A stretch of 64,000 nucleotides of DNA. It comes from Methylobacterium isbiliense. Lineage in GTDB: Bacteria > Pseudomonadota > Alphaproteobacteria > Rhizobiales > Beijerinckiaceae. The notes under the pieces are model-generated. The model was given only the letters and a program-made list of their open reading frames with translations, ran no database searches and was not told where the DNA came from. A program made the translations under genes and the position numbers. Location: positions 1 through 64,000 of the forward strand of contig NZ_BPQQ01000041.1 in assembly GCF_022179325.1 (NCBI RefSeq). Direction: 5' to 3'. Below are positions 55,087 through 64,000 of the stretch, in pieces; within the stretch, counting starts at the first letter, position 1; every line of letters begins with the position of its first letter.

Positions 55087-55120
55087 GGGAACCCCTCTCT
55101 CCCAGGCGAGAGAGGTTCCC
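55087..55120. repeat. Palindromic repeat after the thiolase gene
   Basis: GGGAACC followed by CCTCTCTC pairs with GAGAGAGG and TTCCC across a short loop. Similar CCCTCTCCC/GGGAGAGGG elements occur in the next two gaps. Confidence 0.5.
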
Positions 55121-55295
55121 GCGCTTCCCGCGATCGGCCCTGACCCCAAGCGGAACGGCACGGGGCAATTCTGCTTAGGATTTTGATGTTGCATCATTTC
55201 CGCCGCCGAACCGGTGACCGCCTCGGCACCGGTCGTGCGCGGTCGGCGGAAGGATGCCTGGACCTGTACGGATGCACCGCGGAGGACCACGCGCG

Positions 55296-57371
55296 ATGAC
55301 CGATGCCACCCCCGTCTCCGAGAGCCGCGAGGGCGCCGTCGCGGTCCTGACGCTGCAATCGCCCCCGGTGAACGCGCTCGGCTCCGCCCTGCGCGAGGGA
55401 ATCCGGGCGGCGATCGAGCGCGCCGAGGCCGATCCGGCCGTGAAGGCGATCGTGCTCATAGGCGGCGGGCGGATGTTCTCGGCCGGCGCCGACATCACCG
55501 AGTTCGGCAAGCCACAGAGCGGCATCGGCCTGCCGGACCTCCTCAACCGCATCGAGGCCGTCGGCAAGCCCGTGGTGGCGGCGATCCACGGCAACGCGCT
55601 CGGCGGAGGGCTGGAGACGGCGCTCGCCTGCCACTACCGGGTGGCGGTGCCCTCCGCGAAGGTCGGCCTGCCGGAGGTCAAGCTCGGCATCCTGCCGGGG
55701 GCCGGCGGCACGCAGCGCCTGCCGCGCATCGTCGGCCCGCGCAAGGCCCTGGAGGTGATCGTCGGCGGCGCGCCGATCGGCGCCAAGCAGGCCGCCGCGA
55801 TGGGGCTGATCGACGACCTCGCGCCCGAGGAATCCCTGCGCGCCCACGCGGTCGCCTTCGCGGAGCGCGTGGCGGCGGAGGGCCGCCCGCTGACCAAGAT
55901 CCGCGACCGCGAGGACCGGATCGCGGAGGGCCGGGACGATCCGGGCCTGTTCGACGCCTTCCGGACGGAGAATGCCCGCAGGATGCGCGGCTTCGAGGCG
56001 CCGGAGGCCTGCATCGCCTGCATCGAGGCGGCCTGCCGGCTGCCCTTCGAGCAGGGCCTCGCCTTCGAGCGGGAGCAGTTCCTGACGCTCGTCTCCGGCG
56101 AGCAATCGGCGGCGCAGCGCTACGTCTTCTTCGCCGAGCGCCAGACCGCCAAGATCCCGGACGTGCCCGAGACCACGCCCGCCCGCCCGGTCGCCAAGGT
56201 CGGCATCATCGGCGCCGGCACGATGGGCGGCGGCATCGCCATGAACTTCCTGAACGCCGGCCTGCCCGTCACGATCGTCGAGACGAAGCGCGAGGCCCTC
56301 GACCGCGGCCTCGGGACGATCCGCACCAACTACGAGAACACCGCCCGGAAGGGCCGTCTGCGGCCCGAGGACGTCGAGACCCGCATGGGCCTCCTGACGG
56401 ACACGCTCGACCTCGACGCGCTGAAGGATTGCGACCTCATCATCGAGGCGGTGTTCGAGGACATGGCGATCAAGCAGGAGATCTTCTCGAAGCTCGACCG
56501 CATCGCCAAGCCCGGCGCGATCCTGGCCTCCAACACCTCCTACCTCGACATCGACGCCATCGCGGCCGCCACGGGCCGCCCCGGCGACGTGATCGGCCTG
56601 CACTTCTTCTCGCCCGCCAACGTGATGCGCCTCCTCGAGGTCGTGCGCGGGGCCAGGACGAGCCAGGACGTCATCGCCACCGCCATGCAGGTCGGCCGCC
56701 GGATCGGCAAGATCGCGGTGCTCGTCGGCGTCTGCCACGGCTTCGTGGGCAACCGCATGCTCGCCCAGCGCCAGCGCGAGGCGAACCGCCTGATCCTGGA
56801 GGGCGTGAAGCCCTGGGACGTGGACCGGGTGATCCACGATTTCGGCCTGCCGATGGGTCCCTTCGCCATGAGCGACCTCGCGGGCCTCGACATCGGCTGG
56901 AGCCGGGAGACCAACAGGTCGGAGACCGTGCGCGACCTCCTGTGCGAGCAGGACAGGCGCGGCCAGAAGACCGGCGCGGGCTTCTACGACTACGACGCCA
57001 AGCGCAACGCCACGCCGTCCCCGGTGACCGAGGAGATCATCGCCACGGTGGCCGCACGCCAGGGCGTGGCGCAGAAGCCGGCCTCCGACCAGGAGATCCT
57101 GGAGCGCTGCCTCTACCCGATGGTCAACGAGGACGCGAAGATCCTCGAAGAGGGCAAGGCGATCCGCGCCTCCGACATCGATATCGTCTGGATCAACGGC
57201 TACGGCTGGCCGGTCTACCGCGGCGGCCCGATGTTCTGGGCCGACGGCATCGGCCTGCGGAGGGTGCTGGAGCGCCTGCGCGCCTACGAGGCGCTCTACG
57301 GCGACGCCTTCAAGCCCTCGCCCCTGCTGGAGCGGCTGGCGGCGGACGGTAAAGGATTCAAGGATCTGTAG
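55296..57371 (+). CDS. Enoyl-CoA hydratase/3-hydroxyacyl-CoA dehydrogenase fusion
   Basis: The 691-residue protein performs two beta-oxidation steps. The N-terminal crotonase (about 10-200) has both catalytic glutamates, in [10 protein letters not shown] and [16 protein letters not shown], quoted separately. The C-terminal dehydrogenase has the NAD loop [15 protein letters not shown] (about 305-320) and the [13 protein letters not shown] motif with the catalytic His. The layout is FadB/FadJ-like. ATG at 55296 fits the family start. It lies 253 bases after the thiolase gene. Confidence 0.93.
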   Translation: MTDATPVSESREGAVAVLTLQSPPVNALGSALREGIRAAIERAEADPAVKAIVLIGGGRMFSAGADITEFGKPQSGIGLPDLLNRIEAVGKPVVAAIHGNALGGGLETALACHYRVAVPSAKVGLPEVKLGILPGAGGTQRLPRIVGPRKALEVIVGGAPIGAKQAAAMGLIDDLAPEESLRAHAVAFAERVAAEGRPLTKIRDREDRIAEGRDDPGLFDAFRTENARRMRGFEAPEACIACIEAACRLPFEQGLAFEREQFLTLVSGEQSAAQRYVFFAERQTAKIPDVPETTPARPVAKVGIIGAGTMGGGIAMNFLNAGLPVTIVETKREALDRGLGTIRTNYENTARKGRLRPEDVETRMGLLTDTLDLDALKDCDLIIEAVFEDMAIKQEIFSKLDRIAKPGAILASNTSYLDIDAIAAATGRPGDVIGLHFFSPANVMRLLEVVRGARTSQDVIATAMQVGRRIGKIAVLVGVCHGFVGNRMLAQRQREANRLILEGVKPWDVDRVIHDFGLPMGPFAMSDLAGLDIGWSRETNRSETVRDLLCEQDRRGQKTGAGFYDYDAKRNATPSPVTEEIIATVAARQGVAQKPASDQEILERCLYPMVNEDAKILEEGKAIRASDIDIVWINGYGWPVYRGGPMFWADGIGLRRVLERLRAYEALYGDAFKPSPLLERLAADGKGFKDL

Positions 57372-57381
57372 CAGGACGGAA

Positions 57382-57404
57382 CCCTTCTCCCGTTTGGGAG
57401 AGGG
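57382..57404. repeat. Palindromic repeat after the FadB/FadJ-like gene
   Basis: CCCTTCTCCC-GTTT-GGGAGAGGG forms a nearly perfect hairpin just after the stop codon. It is the second copy of the CCCTCTCCC-type element. Confidence 0.55.
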
Positions 57405-57431
57405 AGGATCGGCGCATACGTGAGGGCTCAC

Positions 57432-58640
57432 ATGGACCTTCGTTTCACCCCCGAGGAGCGGGCCTTCCGCGAGGAGGTGCGCGGCTTCTTCAAGGAGAAC
57501 CTGCCGGAGGACATCCGCCGCAAGATGGTCGACGGGCACCATCCGTCGAAGCAGGACATCGTCACCTGGCAGCGGATCCTCAACCGGAAGGGCTGGGCGG
57601 TGCCGAACTGGCCCGTCGAATGGGGCGGCACGGGCTGGGACCCGGTGCGCCAGTACATCTTCCTCGACGAATTGCAGAGCTTCCCGGCGCCCTCGCCGCT
57701 GCAGTTCGGCGTCTACATGGTCGGGCCGGTGATCGCGCAGTTCGGCTCGCAGGAGCAGAAGCAGCGCTTCCTGCCCCGCATCGCCAACCTCGACGACTGG
57801 TGGTGCCAGGGCTTCTCCGAGCCGGGCGCGGGCTCGGACCTCGCCTCGCTCAAGACCAAGGCGGTGCGCGAGGGCGACCACTACGTCGTCAACGGCCAGA
57901 AGACCTGGACCACGCTCGCCCAGCACGCCGACTGGATCTTCTGCCTCGTGCGCACCGATTCGAGCGTGAAGAAGCAGGAGGGCATCACCTTCCTGCTCAT
58001 CGACATGAAGACGCCCGGCATCACCGTGCGGCCGATCCAGACGCTGGACGGCGGCCACGAGGTCAACGAGGTCTTCTTCGACGACGTGAAGGTGCCGGTG
58101 GAGAACCGCGTCGGGCAGGAGAACAAGGGCTGGGACTACGCCAAGTTCCTGCTCGGCAACGAGCGCACCAACATCGCCCGGGTCGGCGTCTCCAAGCAGC
58201 GCATCCGGCGGCTGAAGGAGCTGGCGGCGATCGAGCGGGTGGGGGACGTGCCGCTGATCGAGACCCCGCGCTTCGCCGAGAAGCTCGCGGCCCTCGAGAT
58301 CGAGCTGAAGGCGCTGGAAATGACGCAATTGCGCGTCGTCGCCGCCGAGCGCACCCGCGAGAAGGGCAAGCCCGACCCCGCCTCCTCGATCCTCAAGATC
58401 AAGGGCTCGGAGATCCAGCAGGCGACCACCGAACTCCTGCTCGACGTCGTGGGTCCCTACGCGCTGCCCTACCTGCCCGAGGACGAGGCGGCGGATCACG
58501 GCTCGAACGAGCCGCCGATCGGCCCGGACTGGGCGGGTCCGGCCGCGCCCACCTACTTCAACTGGCGCAAGATCTCGATCTACGGCGGCTCGAACGAGAT
58601 CCAGAAGAACATCATCGCGAAGGCGATCCTGGGCCTGTGA
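57432..58640 (+). CDS. Acyl-CoA dehydrogenase
   Basis: The 402-residue flavoprotein oxidises acyl-CoA to trans-2-enoyl-CoA and passes electrons to ETF. Family motifs are WGGTGWDP, WWCQGFSEPGAGSDLASL and ISIYGGSNEIQKNII. It has the usual all-alpha, beta, all-alpha layout. The ATG at 57432 fits the start MDLRFTPEE. It differs from its neighbour at 58726 by low sequence identity, so the pair may form a heteromeric enzyme, as known for some paired acyl-CoA dehydrogenases. Confidence 0.92.
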   Translation: MDLRFTPEERAFREEVRGFFKENLPEDIRRKMVDGHHPSKQDIVTWQRILNRKGWAVPNWPVEWGGTGWDPVRQYIFLDELQSFPAPSPLQFGVYMVGPVIAQFGSQEQKQRFLPRIANLDDWWCQGFSEPGAGSDLASLKTKAVREGDHYVVNGQKTWTTLAQHADWIFCLVRTDSSVKKQEGITFLLIDMKTPGITVRPIQTLDGGHEVNEVFFDDVKVPVENRVGQENKGWDYAKFLLGNERTNIARVGVSKQRIRRLKELAAIERVGDVPLIETPRFAEKLAALEIELKALEMTQLRVVAAERTREKGKPDPASSILKIKGSEIQQATTELLLDVVGPYALPYLPEDEAADHGSNEPPIGPDWAGPAAPTYFNWRKISIYGGSNEIQKNIIAKAILGL

Positions 58641-58649
58641 CCCGCGCAA

Positions 58650-58675
58650 GCCCCTCTCCCGTCCGGGAGAAGGGC
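58650..58675. repeat. Palindromic repeat between the two dehydrogenase genes
   Basis: CCCCTCTCCC-GTCC-GGGAGAAGGG forms a hairpin. It is the third copy of this type within 4 kb. Confidence 0.55.
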
Positions 58676-58725
58676 TCCCCGCGCGTCGTTCGGCGAGCCT
58701 TCGAGAATCCGAGAAAGACACCGTC

Positions 58726-59874
58726 ATGGACTTCGATCTGAGCGAGGAGCAGAGCCTCCTCAAGGACAGCGTCGAGCGGCTGCTCGCCGACCGCTACGAC
58801 TTCGAGGCGCGCAAGCGCCACGGGCGCGGCCCGCACGGCTACGCGCGCGAGATGTGGCAGGCCTATGCCGAGCAGGGCCTGCTCGCCGTGCCCTTCGCGG
58901 AGGAGGACGGCGGCATCGGCGGCGGGCCGGTCGAGACCATGATCGTCATGGAGGCGTTCGGGGGGGCGCTGGTGCTCGAACCCTACCTCGCCACCGTGGT
59001 GCTGGCGGGCGGCCTGATCCGCCACGCGGCCTCGGCCGAGCAGCGGGCCGCCTGGCTGCCCGGCCTGATCGGCGGCGAGACCACCTACGCGTTCGCGCAT
59101 ACGGAGCGGCAGGCGCGCTACGACCTCGCGGATGTCGGCGTGAGCGCCCGCCGGGACGGCGAGGGCTGGATCCTGGAGGGCGAGAAGTCGCTGGTCCTGC
59201 ACGGCGACAGCGCCGACCGGCTGATCGTCTCGGCCCGCACGGCGGGCTCGCGCCGCGACGCGAACGGCCTCGGCCTGTTCGTGGTGGAGGCCAATGCCCC
59301 GGGCGTGTCGCGCCGCGGCTACCCGACCCAGGACGGGCAGCGGGCCGCGGAGGTGTCGCTCTCCTCCGTGCGGGTCGGCCCGGATGACGTGCTCGGCAGC
59401 CCGGAGGGCGCGCTCCCGGCGATCGAGCGCGTGGTGGACGAGGCCATTGCGGCGCTCTGCGCGGAAGCGGTCGGCGCCATGGACCGCATGCACCGCCTCA
59501 CGGTGGAGTACCTCAAGACCCGCAAGCAGTTCGGCACCCCTATCGGCACCTTCCAGGTGCTGCAGCACCGGGCCGCCGACATGTTCATCGCCCTCGAACA
59601 GGCCCGCTCGATGGCGTTCCTCGCCACCATGATGGCCGGTGAGGAGGATGCCCGGGAGCGCACCCGCGCGATCTCGGGCGCCAAGGTGCAGATCGGGCGC
59701 TCGGGCCGCATCGTCGGCCAGGGCGCGGTGCAGCTGCACGGCGGCGTCGGCGTGACGATGGAGTACAGCGTCGGCCACTACTTCAAGCGGGTGACGATGA
59801 TCGACGCGCTGTTCGGCGACGCCGACCACCACCTCGCGCGCGTGGCGCGCCTGGGTGGGCTGATCGCGGCCTGA
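58726..59874 (+). CDS. Acyl-CoA dehydrogenase (second)
   Basis: The 382-residue protein has the same fold: MDFDLSEEQ at the start, RKQFGTPIGTFQVLQH in the C-terminal helix domain and LHGGVGVTMEYSVGHYFKR. The catalytic glutamate of well-known family members cannot be placed with certainty here, which fits a partner subunit. It is the last gene of the operon, 85 bases after the first dehydrogenase. Confidence 0.9.
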   Translation: MDFDLSEEQSLLKDSVERLLADRYDFEARKRHGRGPHGYAREMWQAYAEQGLLAVPFAEEDGGIGGGPVETMIVMEAFGGALVLEPYLATVVLAGGLIRHAASAEQRAAWLPGLIGGETTYAFAHTERQARYDLADVGVSARRDGEGWILEGEKSLVLHGDSADRLIVSARTAGSRRDANGLGLFVVEANAPGVSRRGYPTQDGQRAAEVSLSSVRVGPDDVLGSPEGALPAIERVVDEAIAALCAEAVGAMDRMHRLTVEYLKTRKQFGTPIGTFQVLQHRAADMFIALEQARSMAFLATMMAGEEDARERTRAISGAKVQIGRSGRIVGQGAVQLHGGVGVTMEYSVGHYFKRVTMIDALFGDADHHLARVARLGGLIAA

Positions 59875-59883
59875 AGGCCGTGT

Positions 59884-59904
59884 CGGGCGGGGGGCCCCCG
59901 CCCG
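59884..59904. terminator. GC hairpin between convergent genes
   Basis: CGGGCGGGGG and its complement CCCCCGCCCG are back to back, nine bases past the dehydrogenase stop and before the maeB stop. It could serve as a bidirectional terminator for the convergent genes; no T-run is present. Confidence 0.4.
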
Positions 59905-59925
59905 GCTCACCGGCCCGGCGGCCAG

Positions 59926-62217
<2,292 letters not shown>

Positions 62218-62457
62218 GCCGGAACCTTCTTGGCCTTTAGTCGGAGATGACTGTGGGAGAAGTCCCATAGGGCCGCGGGGCCTGCGGCTCAAGCCGCCCA
62301 CGCCGAGTTCTCGAACTGACCCTGCGTAGATTTCCCCGGTGCGCGGGCCTGCCGCGATCCGCCGCGCTCGCGCAGCCCCGGCGCCATCCCCATCATCCCC
62401 GGGGAGAACGCGCGCCCCGCCTGGAACGGGGCTGCGACTTTGATAGGCTCGGGTCCG

Positions 62458-64000
62458 ATGACGATGGACAGCGATCCCGGCCGGCGCCTGCGCGACGAGC
62501 CCTGCGAGCCGGCCGACGAGGCCCCGTTGCCGCGCGCCCGCCGCGCCGCGCCCGAGGCCGCGGCCTCGCGTGAGGCGCAAGCCTCGCGTGAGGCGCAAGC
62601 CTCACCCATGATGGCGCAGTACACCGAGATCAAGGCCGCCAATCCGGGCTCGCTCCTGTTCTACCGGATGGGGGATTTCTACGAGCTGTTCTTCGAGGAT
62701 GCTGAGACCGCCTCGCGGGCGCTCGGGATCGTGCTGACGAAGCGCGGCAAGCATGCGGGCGCCGACATCCCGATGTGCGGCGTGCCGGTGGAGCGGGCGG
62801 ACGACTATCTCCAGCGCCTGATCGCGCTCGGCCACCGGGTCGCGGTCTGCGAGCAGACCGAGGACCCGGCGGAGGCGCGCAAGCGCGGCTCGAAATCGGT
62901 GGTGCGCCGCGAGGTGGTGCGCCTCGTCACCCCGGGCACCATCACGGAGGAGCGCCTCCTCGACCCGGCCCGCGCCAACCTCCTCGTCGCTCTCGCCCGC
63001 CGCCGCGCCCCGGACGGCGGCTGGACCTACGGGCTCGCCGCCGTCGACATCTCCACCGGCCGCTTCACGGTGAGCGAGGCGGAGGGGGCGGGGCTCGCCG
63101 CCGAGATCGCCCGGCTCGATCCCCGCGAGATCGTGATGGCGGAGGCGATCCACGCCGATCCCGACCTCGCCCGGCTGTGGCGCGACGGACCGGCGGCGGT
63201 GACGCCGCTCGGGCGCGGGGAGGCCGATCCGGCCTCGGCCGAGCGGGCGCTCAAGGAGCAGTTCGGCGTCGCCACCCTGGAGGGCTTCGGGGCCTTCAGC
63301 CGCACCGAGATCGCGGCGGCCGGCACGGTGCTGCACTACATCGCCCGCACGCAGCTCGGCGCGAAGGTGCCGCTCAGCCCGCCCGCCCGGCAGGATGCGG
63401 GCGCCACCCTCCTCATCGACGCGGCGACGCGCACCAACCTCGAACTCACCCGCACCCTCCAGGGCGAGCGGGCCGGGAGCCTGCTCGCCGCCATCGACCG
63501 CACGGTGGGCGCGGCCGGCGCGCGGCTGCTGGCGGAGCGGCTCGCCGGCCCCTCCACCGACCTCGCGCTGATCCGGCGCCGCCACGACGCGGTGGCGTTC
63601 CTCGTGGCCGAGGGGAGCCTGCGGGCCGAGCTGCGGGCGGATCTCGCGCGGGCGCCCGACATGGCGCGGGCGCTGTCGCGGATCGGGCTCAACCGGGCCG
63701 GCCCGCGCGACCTCGCGGCCCTGCGCGACGGGCTGGAGGCGGCCCGCAGCCTCGCCACGCGGCTCGCCGGCGCGGGCGCGCTGCCGGGCGAGATCGGCAA
63801 GGCCGCCCGGCTGCTCGCCACGGTGGGCGACGACCTCGTGGACGGGCTCACGGCCGCGCTCGCCGACGAGCTGCCGCTGCTGAAGCGCGACGGCGGCTTC
63901 GTGCGCGAGGGGTATCGCCCCGAACTCGACGAGGCGCGCGCGCTCCAGAGCGATTCCCGCCGCTTCGTCGCCGGGCTCCAGACCCGCTACGCGGGCGAGA
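62458..64000 (+). CDS. mutS: DNA mismatch repair protein MutS, 5' part
   Basis: The frame is open from ATG 62458 to the window edge, so the C-terminal half is missing. The mismatch-binding Phe-x-Glu motif is [12 protein letters not shown] with Phe74-Tyr75-Glu76, then [13 protein letters not shown] and CEQTEDP, all typical of domain I; connector and core domains follow ([24 protein letters not shown]). The ATPase lies beyond the edge. The start ATG at 62458 gives an unusual N-terminal tail of about 50 residues with two ASREAQ repeats; ATG at 62608 is the family's normal start. Confidence 0.93.
   Translation, partial: MTMDSDPGRRLRDEPCEPADEAPLPRARRAAPEAAASREAQASREAQASPMMAQYTEIKAANPGSLLFYRMGDFYELFFEDAETASRALGIVLTKRGKHAGADIPMCGVPVERADDYLQRLIALGHRVAVCEQTEDPAEARKRGSKSVVRREVVRLVTPGTITEERLLDPARANLLVALARRRAPDGGWTYGLAAVDISTGRFTVSEAEGAGLAAEIARLDPREIVMAEAIHADPDLARLWRDGPAAVTPLGRGEADPASAERALKEQFGVATLEGFGAFSRTEIAAAGTVLHYIARTQLGAKVPLSPPARQDAGATLLIDAATRTNLELTRTLQGERAGSLLAAIDRTVGAAGARLLAERLAGPSTDLALIRRRHDAVAFLVAEGSLRAELRADLARAPDMARALSRIGLNRAGPRDLAALRDGLEAARSLATRLAGAGALPGEIGKAARLLATVGDDLVDGLTAALADELPLLKRDGGFVREGYRPELDEARALQSDSRRFVAGLQTRYAGE
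62563..62598 (+). repeat. Two 18-base direct repeats in the mutS N-terminal tail
   Basis: GCCTCGCGTGAGGCGCAA occurs twice head to tail, with a partial third. In frame it codes for ASREAQ. Each unit also contains a palindrome (CCTCGCGTGAGG). Confidence 0.8.

Overview
The window is very GC-rich with strong G/C third-position bias. It carries a B12-dependent (class II) ribonucleotide reductase, an NDUFA12-type complex I accessory protein next to a DUF2155 protein, a leucyl/phenylalanyl-tRNA-protein transferase, an MaeB malic enzyme and HWE-type sensor kinases. This points to an alphaproteobacterium of the order Hyphomicrobiales, most likely Methylobacteriaceae. The genus is inferred from gene content only.

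Positions 1-14.3 kb look like an accessory island. From the left it holds a partial hypothetical gene, a patatin-like phospholipase, and an AT-rich spacer with dyads. Next comes a plus-strand cluster of an S8 peptidase, a metallo-beta-lactamase-fold protein, a membrane-anchored S8 peptidase and a 69-residue protein. A truncated S1/P1 nuclease and a decayed IS3-family element follow. The minus-strand operon after that encodes a cNMP-binding class III cyclase, a tandem class III cyclase and an E2-E1 ubiquitin-transfer-like fusion. It is the most unusual unit in the window: a cyclic-nucleotide producer coupled by an overlapping start codon to a conjugation enzyme, in the style of CBASS Cap2 but with class III cyclases in place of a CD-NTase.

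Positions 14.6-24.1 kb are core genes: nrdJ with two NrdR-box-like sites upstream, an NDUFA12-family gene, a DUF2155 gene, aat, trpB, trpF and a response regulator. Positions 24.3-28.5 kb hold an RTX/serralysin-like secreted protein, a divergent HlyC-like acyltransferase candidate and a small exported protein.

Positions 28.5-47 kb are signal transduction. One group has a CheB-CheR-PAS-HWE kinase fusion, a CheB, a Crp/Fnr regulator and a response regulator, followed by a CysC kinase. The other is a minus-strand chemosensory operon in transcription order cheW-cheR(TPR)-cheW-mcp-cheA/REC-cheB-hybrid kinase-hybrid kinase. Its parts resemble a Wsp system in which the GGDEF output protein is replaced by histidine kinases.

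Positions 47.1-49.7 kb are ilvI-ilvH behind a candidate attenuator with a Leu-Ile-Val leader peptide. A DUF1345 membrane protein and an EamA protein follow. Positions 51-59.9 kb are a fatty-acid degradation locus: acyl-CoA synthetase and SDR on one strand; thiolase, a FadB/FadJ-like fusion and two acyl-CoA dehydrogenases on the other, with palindromic repeats in the gaps. The window ends with maeB and the 5' part of mutS. No tRNA, rRNA or CRISPR array was recognised.
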